Assembly: GCA_946405785.1 (NCBI GenBank)
Contig: CAMJIH010000001.1
Span: 62,001 to 126,000 of the forward strand
DNA from: an uncultured bacterium
GTDB taxonomy: Bacteria > Patescibacteriota > Gracilibacteria > Absconditabacterales > Absconditicoccaceae
Direction: 5' to 3'
DNA: 64,000 nt
In this document: positions 51,381-64,000 of the stretch, in pieces
How positions within the stretch are numbered: position 1 is the first letter of the stretch
Layout of the letters: every line of letters begins with the position of its first letter
Notes under the pieces: generated by a model
What the model was told of the DNA's origin: nothing
Databases searched by the model: none
Seen by the model: the letters and a program-made list of their open reading frames with translations, nothing else
Position numbers and translations under genes: made by a program

Positions 51381-52400
51381 ATGTATTCTCTTTATCAAAG
51401 TCCAATTCGAAAGACACTTCAAATAGATATCTATAAAAAACAATACGGTTTTGTTAATCTTTTCTGAAAAGACTATTTTTATCTTATCAAAGAGAAAAAA
51501 ATCTGACCATTTAAGTTCAGAGAATTCCAAATAATGGGATTACAGATACCCGAAGACAATTGGAATATGGTAAGGAAAGAACTAAAAAAGCTAAAAAAAC
51601 AATTCTGAAAAAATCGATGAAATATATTCTTTCAACTCGGTATTGTTAACGAAATAACAAGTTTTGATAATGCTTGGGCAAGAGAACAAAACATTGTAGG
51701 AAAAGTAAGATGAATGAGGCTTCGTACAAGAGAGATAGTAAAAAAAGAAACAGGGTTAAAAGTTTCTTTTAAAGAGAACATGCCCCAAACAACAATACTA
51801 ATCAATCTTAAAAAAACTGATGAAGAATTATTAAAAGAGATGAATAATGGTTGTGCAGACAGAGTAAAAAAAGCGATAAAAAAAGGAGTTATAGTTAGAG
51901 AATGAAACCTTTATGATTACGATGTTTTCTTTGATAAATGGCAAATAACTGCATGATGAAAAGGTTTCTCAACAATAACAAGATCTCAATATGATAAACT
52001 CATTAGAATTCTAACGAAAACAAAAAGATGAAACATGTTTGTTTCTGAATTAGAATGAGATATCATTGCTTGAAGTATTTGTCTATTCCATGAAAAAAAT
52101 ATTGTATATCTTTATGGATTTACAGATAGAAAATATACAAATCTCTGAGGACATCATTACTTAAAATACTGAATGTTTGAATGGGCAAGAGATCATGGAT
52201 TCCAATTCTGTGATTTAATGTGAGGAGCTCCAACATGATTTCCAGATCATCCTCTAGTCTGAGTTAGTAAATTTAAAGAATCTTTATGAGGAATGAAATG
52301 TGAATACTATTGAAATTTTGATTTAGTATTAAATCCTCTCCTATATTATTCATTTAAGTTTCTTACTTGGCTAAAAAATAAAATTAAAAAAGAACATTAA
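51381..52400 (+). CDS. FemAB/FemX-like peptidoglycan interpeptide bridge protein
   Basis: MYSLYQSPI(CGA)KTLQID...; TTILINLKKTDEELLKEMNNGCADRVKKAIKKGV; YLYGFTDRKYTNLGGHHYLKYGMFEWARDHGFQFCDLMGG. Confidence 0.85.
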
Positions 52401-52424
52401 TTATTCAAAGAATACTACTTATAA

Positions 52425-52452
52425 AAAAACATCTCCAATAGGAGATGTTTTT
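52425..52452. terminator. Bidirectional terminator
   Basis: AAAAACATCTCC-AATA-GGAGATGTTTTT. Confidence 0.85.
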
Positions 52453-52475
52453 ATTATATTACTAAATATGGTTTA

Positions 52476-54695
52476 TTAATCTTTTCTTCCTCTATAAACA
52501 GTCTCTAACATTTCTTCAATAAATGGAACATTAACACATAGAGTCAAAAGAGCTGTCAAAACGATCATAGAACCAAATCACTTAAACATATTAATACCAT
52601 AAGCAAATAGCAATATTCAGATTAATAATGTTGAGATTTGACCATCTCTAATAGCTGACCAACTTCTCTTTCTAGCAGATTTTATAGCTGATAGATAAGT
52701 CTTCCCTTCTTTAACTTCTTCATTCATTCTTTCAAATACAAGGATATTTGCATCAACAGCCATACCAATAGAAAGGATAATTGCAGCAATTCCACTTAAT
52801 GAAAGAGCATAATCAATTAACTTTAAGATAGCAGCAAGAACAACGATAAACATAATCATTGTAGCAGCTGTTACGATAGCCTTTCTTATTCCATATATAA
52901 AGAAGATATAAAGGACAATTGCCAAGATACCAACAAGTGTAGCAATTAAAGCTCATTGGAATGCATAATCTCATAATGATGGACTAACCTTCTCTTCTTG
53001 TAAAAGAATCAAAGGAGCAGGCATATTTCAAGAATTTAATTCTTTAGCAGTTTCTTGTGCTCTCTCTTTGTCAAATCCTCAAGAAATTTGAGCTCTACCA
53101 TCACAAATTCTTGTTTGGATTGTAGCGATTGTTGCAGGAACTCATCAAATAAATATTCCCATACTTCTACCAATATTATTTGAAGTTACTTCACAAAAGA
53201 TATCTTTTCATGCTCCATTAAATTCAATACCAACACTTGGTTCTCATAATTGTGTAGTTTCAGGTCTTGCAAATGAGAAATAAGCTCAGTTCAATGGACT
53301 ACCATCATTTCCTTGTGCTATTTTCCATAACATTCTATCTTGAACAAAGATTTCATCAATAGTATATATTGTTTGATTCTTTAATGTATCCTCGAATACA
53401 ACTGAATCTTCAATACTATCAATTTCAACAAAAGAATATACACTTTCACCTTCTTCCTTAACATCTTCTGTATATACAACATAAGTTGAAGTTGCAGCTG
53501 AATAAACTTTTGCTTCTTTAAGAGCTGGATCAAATTCTCCAACGTATGATTCTATATTTTCTTCAGTTAGATAACCATTTGCTAATTCACTTCATGTTTG
53601 AATAACAGCCTCTGGATTAGCTTGCAATACTGATTGAACAGAAGCTACCAAAGCATCAAAATCTGAATCTATTTGTTCAATTTCTTCATCAGTCTTTCAT
53701 AATGTTGATTCCTTATCTAATTGAATGATTCTAACTTTATATGCTTTTTTATCTGCATCAACTGATGATCATAAATTATACATTAATTTATTTCACTCAA
53801 TTTTATATTCACCTTCTGCAATACCATTATCATCTTTTTCATCAGCAACTTTATATGTTAATCATAATTGATTAGCTACAGATACAATATCAGATGGAGA
53901 ATATGATGTTTTTTCTTGAGCATCTCTTCATGTAACACGGAATACTAAGAAACCATCAACATTTTCACTAGATATACTTCCATCTTCTGCTTGAGAAAGA
54001 GATGTTGTATATGTTCATTCTATAAGATTAGAAACTTGATTAAGTGGAATAGAATTTAAAGTATCTACATTTTCTTTATATATTTCAGGAAGCTCAGACA
54101 ATGTTCATGAAATAGTATAAGCATAAATATTTTCAGATGCTTTATTTTCATAATTTTCAACCATTTTATCAGGATTTAGAACAGCTTCAGCTCTTATCTT
54201 CTCAGCCAATTGCTTTCTTTGTGCAATAGTTTCTGGAGTTACATCATCATCGTTAGCTAATCTGAATTCCAATTCAACAGTCTTTCCAATAATTTCCTTA
54301 GCTTGATCAAGATCAGCAACACCTCATATTTCAACAACAACTTGAGATTCATCAGCCAACTTTTGAATATAAGATTTATAATCACTTACTCATAATGAAG
54401 AAATTCTTGTATCAATATTTCTTAGAATAACTTCTTCTATACTTTTCTTTGCAGCAACTAAATCTGAAGCTGAATAAATTTCTTCATACTTGCTATAATC
54501 TATTTTATAAACAAGTTTTGTTCATCAAGAGATATCCAATCACTTTCTAAAATAATTAACTCAATCTTTTGTAATAATCCAATCTCTTTCGAAAGTTTCT
54601 TTATTAAATGTTCTACCAACAAATAAAACAAAGAAAAGACAGATTATAAAAACACAAGCAAATACAATTCTCCTTGTTGTCCAAAATCCTTTCAT
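52476..54695 (-). CDS. secD: Protein translocase subunit SecD
   Basis: DISWGTKLVYKIDY...VVVEIGGVADLDQAKEIIGKTVELEFR...LSLSGIAAIILSIGMAVDANILVFERMNEEVKEGKTYLSAIKSARKRSWSAIRDGQISTLL. Confidence 0.9.
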
Positions 54696-54816
54696 ACTAC
54701 ACATAAAAAATATCTAAAAATAACGATTAGAAATATATAGTTTTTGATTATGAATACAAGTGAATCTTGACAAAGAAAAAAGTATTTATTATAAACGTTT
54801 TACCTTAATATAAGTA

Positions 54817-55863
54817 TTATTGAATAGAGAAAACTATTCAATCATGATCAGATCAATCAACATGAACTTTCCTAAAATCTGCAACATGGATATTATTACT
54901 AACAAAAATATGATCAATATGGCTCCAAATAATTGGGAAATATCAAACATATTCTCTAAACCATTCTGGTAAGAAATCAAAATCATCATGAATCTTTAAC
55001 ATTTCAGCTCAATTCCATGAGAAGAATGCAGCTTTAGATCTAGTAATATTCTCAAATAATGGGAAAGATTGAGCGAATCTTTTATAAAAGATAGACCAAG
55101 GACTAACATTAAAATCACCTAACATAATAATCTTTGAATCTTTATCTCTATATTCCTCATGTTGAGTATAATAATCTTTCTTAATTGTAATTAATTGCTG
55201 ATTTCTCTTTTGAAAATCAAAATCAGTTACTGGAGAACTTGTATGTACAAGATAAAAATAATATTTTTCATTATTCTTTTCTATCATATAATACCCATAT
55301 TTCCAAGAATCTTCTTGTACAAATTCAGTATTAAAATTAGTTATAGGATATTTACTGATAACAACACTACCACCATAAATTTTTGACCAATTTGTTTTAT
55401 CATAATATTTATATGATTTAGCAGCAAAATCTTTTAATGCCTTTTCGTGATCATCAGAAAATTCAACAAACATTACAGCATCTGGATTTTCTTGTTCAAT
55501 TAAATTAATTATTCATGAAAAGTTTTTATTATCTTTATAAATATTGGCATACATAATTTTCATTGGATCTCACAACCCTTCAACAACAAAATCTTGGTTA
55601 TAAAAAATTCTGAATTCTGAAAAATATAAAAAGAAAACAATTCAACAAAGAATAAGAAATATAGGAGAATACTTAACACTTAAAGGAACTATAACTTTCT
55701 TTGTAAATATTTTTTTTCAGACCAAAACAAGCCAATAAATTACCATAAGCAACAAAATTCCTCAAATATATGGCAAAAAACTTATTATCAATTCTGATAT
55801 ATACGCTTCTCTATAAAAATAAAGAAAAGAAAAACCTATTAAGCACAATAAAGTAAAAAACAT
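54817..55863 (-). CDS. Endonuclease/exonuclease/phosphatase family membrane protein
   Basis: N-terminal TMs; MYANIYKDNKNFSGIINLIEQENPDAVMFVEFSDDHEKAL...SKIIMLGDFNVSPWS...SHIDHIFVSNN...VDGSDHDGIVFSIQ. Confidence 0.85.
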
Positions 55864-55924
55864 TTTTTATTTATTAATGATAAACATGGTTACTATATTT
55901 TTTCCTCTCAATATTTCAAATTAA

Positions 55925-55952
55925 AAAATCTCCCCGATGATGAGGAGATTTT
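55925..55952 (-). terminator. Intrinsic terminator
   Basis: AAAATCTCC-(CCGATGATGA)-GGAGATTTT. Confidence 0.7.
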
Positions 55953-55967
55953 ATAAATAGATAACTA

Positions 55968-58523
55968 TTATCTTGTTCTAGTTGTATAGCTTAACCAATC
56001 CATAAATCATTCATAAAAATCAGACCAATTTCTAAATGATGAAGAACGACTATCTGTTAAAATATCTTTCATATCTCTCTTAAAAGTATCTGATCTACTT
56101 CTCCATGAAGAACTATTCCTCAAATTTGGATAGTCTCTCTCTAATGAAGAAATAACGTTATCCCAAATATCATATATAGCTCTAATTTTCTTTAATTCAG
56201 AATCTGTAAAGTTTCCATAATAACTTGAAGATCTATTATAATAATAATCATCATAGTAATAACTAGAACTAGAGCTATATCCTCCAACATTTATTGTCCT
56301 TGTTCCATAAACTGAGCTGTCATTATCTTCTGTAAACTTTAGTCTAAATTCTCAATTTGTTCTAAATCTTACTAATGAACTAAATGTCTTTACTCAATTA
56401 TCTGATGTTGAGAATGTATATGTAGATCTATCCAAATCATAATCAGATGAGCTAGCGCTTCTCCATGATCCATTTCTATATTCTTGTACTTCTATTCTTA
56501 CCCTTTTATTGTAATTACTTGCGATACTTCAGTTACTAGCAATTGCCCTTAAGGTTACATTTATCCATTGATATGTTGATGGACTTGAAGATGATACTGA
56601 ATACACATAAAGCTCTTTCGCACTATATGATGAGCTATAACTTGAAGAACTTGATGATCATCCTACATTTATTGTTTTTGTTCAATAAACTGAACTGTCA
56701 TTATCTTCTGTAAACTTTAGTCTAAATTCTCAATTTGTTCTAAATCTTACTAATGAACTAAATGTCTTTACTCAATTATCTGATGTTGAGAATGTATATG
56801 TAGATCTATCCAAATCATAATCAGATGAGCTAGCGCTTCTCCATGATCCATTTCTATATTCTTGTACTTCTATTCTTACTCTTTTATTATAATTACTTGC
56901 AATACTTCAGTTACTAGCAATTGCTCTTAATGTTACATTTATCCATTGATAAGTTGATGGATTTGAAGATGATACTGAATAGACATAAAGTTCTTTTGCA
57001 TTATATGATGAGCTATAACTTGAAGAACTTGATGAACCAACATTTATTGTTCTTGATCAATAAACTGAACTATCATTATCTTCTGTAAACATCAATCTAA
57101 ATTCTCATGATGTTCTAAATCTTACTAGTGAATTAAATGTTTTAATTCAATTATCTGATGTTGAAAATGTATATGAAGTTTTATCCAAATCATAATCAGA
57201 TGAACTAGCACTTCTCCATGATCCATTTCTATATTCTTGAACTTCTATTCTTACTCTCTTATTATAATTACTTGCAACACTTCCATTGCTAGCAATTGCT
57301 CTTAATGTTACATTAATCCATTGATAAGTTGATGGATTTGAAGATGACACAGAATAAACAGAAAGTTCTTTTGCGTTATAAGACGAACTACTATAATATG
57401 AATTATCATTTGAACTAGTTGTATCAACATTAATAGTCTTTGTACCATAAACACTACTATCATATTCCTCTGTAAACTTTAATCTATATTCTCAAGTTCT
57501 TCTAAACCTAACTAAAGAATTAAATGTCTTTCTTCAATCATCTGATGTTGAAAAAGTATAAGATTCTTGACTTAAATCATAATCAGAGAAAGAAGCAGTC
57601 TTCCATGAACCATTTGTATATTGTTGAACTTCAATTTTTACTCTCTTATTATAATTACTTGCAATATTTCAGTTACTAGCAATCGCTCTAATACTAACAT
57701 CAACCCATTCATAAGTTGAAGGATTTGATGGAGATATAGAATAAACAGAGATTTCTCTTGCACTATATGATGATGAAGAAGAACTATTATCTGAATAATA
57801 TCAATCTACATTAAAAGTTTCATATGTTTTTTCTCCATTATCACGAAGTTCTGCAACCAATCTATACTCTCAAGATTCTCTAAATCTTACGAAACTATAA
57901 AATCTTTTTTCTCACCAATCTGAACGTGAAAATGTATAAGTAGATTTGTCTAAATCATATTCATAACTAGAAGCCCTTGACCATGAACCTCAATTATATC
58001 TTTCAACATAAAAATCAACTCTTCAATCATAATAATCATAAGATGAACTAGATCTTTTTACTTTTAATGTAACATCAACCCATTGATCTCTACTAGGTCT
58101 AGAATTAGAAATTGAAGAAAATTCAGGATAATAATCATTATAATAACTTGAACTTGAAGAACTATAACTTCAATCAAAGGTTCAATTTCTAAAATCATAA
58201 TTTGTAAGCAAATCATATGATGTTCTTCATGTTGCTCTTAAATGAATACCTCAAACATCATTACCATCATAAGTAAACCTTCATTCACAATTAGAAAGAG
58301 TAACTGTTCTATTATTTGGCAATGTTAGAGTACAAGAAATTGATGAAGATGTAGACTTTGAACTAACCTGAGCATCAAATGTCTTTGAATCAACTTTCTT
58401 AATATCGAAACAAAAACGACTACCATCAGAAAAACGAATATCCTGACAACTTGCAGAAGCTGTTCAAGAGAAAATGCACATTCATCATACAAGAAATGTT
58501 GCTAATAAAAGAAGTTTTTTCAT
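55968..58523 (-). CDS. Secreted tandem-repeat adhesin-like protein (851 aa)
   Basis: Signal peptide; about five 125-aa repeats: STYQWINVTLRAIASN.S.ASNYNKRVRIEVQEYRNGSWRSASSSDYDLD.S.YTFSTSDN..KTF.SLVRFRT..EFRL.FTEDNDSSVYG..TINVG with Ser/Tyr-rich linkers. Confidence 0.85.
56287..58190 (-). repeat. About five tandem repeats, period about 375-387 nt
   Basis: Anchor 'cat(t)ta' following Ser-rich linker at about 56288, 56666, 57041, 57428, 57809; units at 56287 and 56665 almost identical at DNA level. Confidence 0.85.
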
Positions 58524-58800
58524 TGTAATATAATACAAAAGATAAAAGGTTTTTTTATCAAACAATATATTATATATATATTTAAAAAGAAATGTCAATA
58601 GTATTATGAACAACAACATACTGAAAATACAATTCACTCTATTGTTAAATTTGTTGGAGAAAAAAGCAAGGACAATAGGCTTATTACTACTAATTTTTTA
58701 CATATTTCCCAATTTGTCAAATGATTTTTTTCATAAATATTTGTAATCAATTAAAAAATAAATAATTAATTGCTGAAATTCTTTATTCCATCGTTTTGAT

Positions 58801-59190
58801 ATGCCTTTAAAAAAAGACAAAAAAAATACAGAGAACAAGAAAGATGAAAAGCTAAAAGTAAAAAAAGATAGTAGCAAGAAAATAAGCACTAAAAAAATTA
58901 CAAAAAAAGACAATCAAGAATGAACTAATATAATTAACTCAAAAAATTGAAATTATAAAACCCGAATAAGAGTAATTATAATATTCTTAATATCGATAAA
59001 TCTCATACTAACTCTGGTTCTAATAAATAAAATAAATCAGATTAACAAATGGACGCTTCTATATAACTGAGGAACAGAAAATTATAATAATCTAAAATCA
59101 GTATATGAAAGTCAGGAATATAAAGAATATATTGAAAATGAGATTAACGACTTAAAAAAGCAATTAGATAATAAAGAAATAGTAGAATAA
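58801..59190 (+). CDS. Lys-rich N-terminus single-TM hypothetical protein
   Basis: MPLKKDKKNTENKKDEKLKVKKDSSKKISTKKITKKDNQEG...VIIIFLISINLILTLVLINKINQ... TAA 59188. Confidence 0.6.
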
Positions 59191-59225
59191 TAACTAAGTT
59201 TATTTTATCTTCATTATAATAAATT

Positions 59226-60179
59226 ATGGAAAAAAAAGAAAAAACTTGTGACTGCAATTGAAGTTGCAACTGTTGTAGCAATGGAACATGAATAGCTACA
59301 ATCATTTTAGTTATCATTGGTCTTATATGAGGAGCATGCCTATGAACAAATTTGAGCAATAAAGTTGATCAAATGGGAGAGAAAATTGATCAAATGCACA
59401 AATTAATTATCGAAATGTCATACGGATCAACAGAAAACTTCAACAAAGTTTACGAAAAAGTTATGACTGACGAGTACATAGAATCTATCAACTCTCAAAT
59501 CAATGCTCAATTAGAAAGCATGGGAGACTGATCAGAAGGATCTTCAGAAACAACTACAGGAGAATTAGTAAATCCTACAGATGAAGAATGGAACGGTACA
59601 GATGATGAAGCTTATAAATTATTCGGATTAAGCTGAACACCAGGTAATGCAATTATCAATACAAAAAATCGTATGTATAAAGCTATTGGTGGTGCTTATC
59701 CTAAATCAAGTTTTGATGAAGCTATTGCTCAATTAAAAGAAGGATCTGCTCAAACTGACGAAATCGGTAATGCAGGATACCTTACTGAAACTCAATTAGC
59801 AAAACTTCTAGATTGAGCATACTACAAAAACGACAATAAAGATGCTGAAATCGTTATCGTAGAATATTCTGATCTTATTTGTCCTTATTGTCAAAGACAT
59901 TTCGACAATCAAACACTTGAAAGTATCGTAGAAGAAGATAGTTCAGTTGCTTTAGTATTCAAAAACATGCCTCTTTCATTCCACCCAACAGCTGACTTAG
60001 GAGCTAAAGGAGTTGAATGTGCTGGAGAAATTGCAGGAACTGATGCTTATTACAACTTCCTAACTAAAGCATTTGCTACTGCTGAACAAGATGGAGAATT
60101 CACAAATGAATCTCTTGCAAACATCGCTAAAGAATTAAAAATCGATGCTAAAAAGTTTGATTCTTGCTTGAATGGTTAG
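59226..60179 (+). CDS. DsbA-family thioredoxin-fold protein, membrane anchored
   Basis: TM segment then AEIVIVEYSDLICPYCQRHFDNQTLESIVEEDSSVALVFKNMPLSFHPTADLGAKGVECAGEI; CPYC active site. Confidence 0.85.
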
Positions 60180-60221
60180 ACAAACAAAAAGCCAAAAATA
60201 TCAATACAAAATGGCAAAAAC

Positions 60222-60249
60222 AAAAGCTGCTACTTCGGTAGCAGTTTTT
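60222..60249 (+). terminator. Intrinsic terminator, TTCG loop
   Basis: CTGCTAC-TTCG-GTAGCAG-TTTTTT. Confidence 0.85.
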
Positions 60250-60398
60250 TATTATTGAAAACTCCTTTAAGAAAAGTATATATTAATCGGTTTTTATTTT
60301 GTTTTTGAAGTATGTATTTTCATACGCACCATGTCCCCACGAAATAATAATACTAAAAATTTCAGATAATTTTATTTTTTTCATTTATTAATCATAAA

Positions 60399-61910
<1,512 letters not shown>

Positions 61911-61913
61911 TTT

Positions 61914-62351
61914 TTAAGCACGATCAAATTGCTCAATTTGATTTGAATTATCAACATCATGTGGAGTATCAATATCTTTAACATCTCCAACATTAATATC
62001 TGCTGTACTACGAATAAATGGTTTATCAAAACGATCATTTTTTGCTATTACTTGTTCTTTCCAATTTTCATTCATTCCAGGTAATTTACCAGAATTTGGT
62101 TCTAGTACTCATCCTTCACTCATACCAGGAAAAAGCATTTTAGCTAGCTTTGAAGATTCTGTAGTACTTTCTATTAACTTAGTAATTGCATCTTCTTGAG
62201 AAGCCATAGTATTTTGAAGATGTTCTCCATATAATACTGGATCATCTATCATAGCTTTAAGATGAAACTCTGATCTAGAATCAACTTGATCTAGCTTATT
62301 CTCAAGAGTTTCATTGGTTTCATTACCTTTATATTGTTCAACTCATCACAT
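61914..62351 (-). CDS. Hypothetical protein
   Basis: TGA=Gly frame MGGVEQYKGNETNETLENKLDQVDSRSEFHLKAMIDDPVLYGE...NQIEQFDRA-TAA. Confidence 0.55.
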
Positions 62352-62375
62352 CTTTATGAAAAACAAGAAATAAAA

Positions 62376-62900
62376 TTATTTATCTTTAAATTTCATCTTA
62401 AAACACTTTCCTTCTTTTACCAATTGATATGTAAACTCTACATCATTAATTTTCATGGTATAATGATTATCTCATTCAGGCAAACGATAAATTACTTCTT
62501 CTCCATCGGGCATCACCTCAATAATCAATAGGATAGTTCTTCTTTGTCAAGCATACCAAAAATTCACAGGGACAATACAATCTCAATTAGGACTTAAAGT
62601 AGGAATAACATCAGTTCATACTCATTCAAAACCAAAATCTATATCATCTCTTCTTCCACTCTCAAAAGAAAGGAATTCAGGATTTTGTATATCTTCTTTA
62701 ACTTTATTAATAATCAATGTAATTTCTGAAGGAGTTAACTGTCTTTCTTTATTTGAAAGCTTATCTTCAAAGCTTAAAAGTCCTTCTAATCCAGCTCAAT
62801 CTCAAGCTTCTTGAATAAGATTAAGAATAGCTTGATCTAATGACTTTTTTTCTTCCATAGGGACATTATTATTCCCTACCACTTTTTTTGTTCTTTTCAT
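62376..62900 (-). CDS. Hypothetical protein
   Basis: MKRTKKVVGNNNVPMEEKKSLDQAILNLIQEAGD...MKFKDK-TAA. Confidence 0.6.
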
Positions 62901-62926
62901 GATTCAAATTTGATAGGAAATAAAAA

Positions 62927-63199
62927 CTATATAGACGAAATCATCGCATCTAAATTAACAGCTTCTTCTGATTGTTCTTCTTGTTGCTTCATAGCATTAA
63001 CTTGATCCATTCTTAGTTGCATTTGTTCCTGTTGAACTTCACTATAAGTTTGATTTACAGAATTCTTAAAAATTTCATACAACTTTTCGAACACATCAGG
63101 ATCTAGTTGATCATTTTGAATTAATGCTTTTAATCCCCACCCCATTTTCCAATTAGGAAGAGCATCAATTACTTTCAACATAAACTCTTTTTTTGTCAT
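62927..63199 (-). CDS. Hypothetical protein
   Basis: 90-aa ORF MTKKEFMLKVIDALPNWKMGWGLKALIQNDQLDP..., ends TAG; same strand and spacing as neighbours. Confidence 0.6.
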   Translation of the reverse strand: MTKKEFMLKVIDALPNWKMGWGLKALIQNDQLDPDVFEKLYEIFKNSVNQTYSEVQQEQMQLRMDQVNAMKQQEEQSEEAVNLDAMISSI

Positions 63200-63382
63200 T
63201 ATTTTTTTGTTTGCTGAAATAAAAATTTCACAAATAAATTTTAATCAAAAAATTTTATATGTCAAAAAACCGCTACTATTTTAATAAAATACCTAAAAAA
63301 TAGAGAAATTATTGTAAAATAGAAAAACTTATTTATAATTATATTAAATTATGGGAATTTTTATTTTAAGTCTAATTAAATT

Positions 63383-64000
63383 ATGAAAAAATTAATCAAG
63401 AAGGTGTTATGTTATGATAAAATATACCCAATAATCAAAGATTCATCATTATACCATCTTTACAAAAAAAGCCAATGAGATATTGCAAATTCACTATACA
63501 ATAATCCATGAAACAACTTTTTCATAATTGGTGTAACTTGAACTAACGGAAAAACAACAACCGTAAATCTCCTTCAAAAAATTCTTAATGATAATGTCGC
63601 ACCAACAATTTCAATTAGTACAGCAGATATCAGAATAGATACCCAAAGAAAAGAGAATTCAAAAAAAATGACTTCTCTTAACGTTTTTGATTTACATTCT
63701 TATCTTACAACAGCTAAAGATAGCTGATGTAGAATTGCTGTATTAGAAGCATCATCACAATGATTAGATCAACATAGATTTGAAGGAATCGATTTCGATG
63801 CTGCAGTATTAACAAATATTACACACGATCATCTTGATTACCACTGAGATATGGAAAGATATGCTAATGCAAAAAAAATCCTTTTTAAAAATGTATTATC
63901 AAATAAAAAACAGACAAAAATATGAGTCTTCCCTACTGATGATACATACTGAAGAAAATGGTTTGAAGAAATGCCATTAGATAAAAAAATTAGTTATTCA
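63383..64000 (+). CDS. murE: Mur ligase, MurE-like, 3' end outside window
   Basis: IIGVT(TGA)TNGKTTTVNLL = [61 protein letters not shown]. Confidence 0.9.

Noticed and set aside
63352-63396. Short ORF MGIFILSLIKL just before murE
   Set aside because: Only 11-14 codons; could be a leader peptide but there is no supporting evidence.

Overview
This window comes from a low-GC CPR/Patescibacteria genome that reads UGA as glycine (translation table 25). It is probably Candidatus Absconditabacteria (SR1) or a close Gracilibacteria relative. The supplied ORF track uses UGA as a stop, so almost every real gene appears in fragments. Reading TGA as Gly and stopping only at TAA/TAG turns nearly the whole window into full-length genes. 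These include DnaQ-like exonuclease, FKBP, PduL, GlyA, a tandem pair of TrbL/VirB6-like membrane proteins, glycosyltransferases, large surface and secreted proteins, M3 peptidase, GH26-like hydrolase, SLH protein, KH-domain ATPase, pyruvate kinase, EF-P, Dus, RluD-like, RuvA, DinD, bS16, bL33, GatC, SPFH, M23, SBP_5, SecG, RsmI, FemAB, SecD, DsbA-like, ProS and MurE. There are two tRNAs and one probable 6S-like RNA. The strongest finding is a second recoding: CGA and CGG appear to encode tryptophan. They fall on conserved Trp positions of ProRS and FemAB, and on positions where the in-window paralogue of a membrane protein has TGG. One ORF (9614-10156) breaks both rules and looks like foreign standard-code DNA. 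Other leads are a circularly permuted GT4 glycosyltransferase, free-standing halves of UvrB, ClpB and PriA, a 1444-aa Cys-rich surface protein and a tandem-repeat adhesin. All family names come from recognising motifs by eye; no searches were run.
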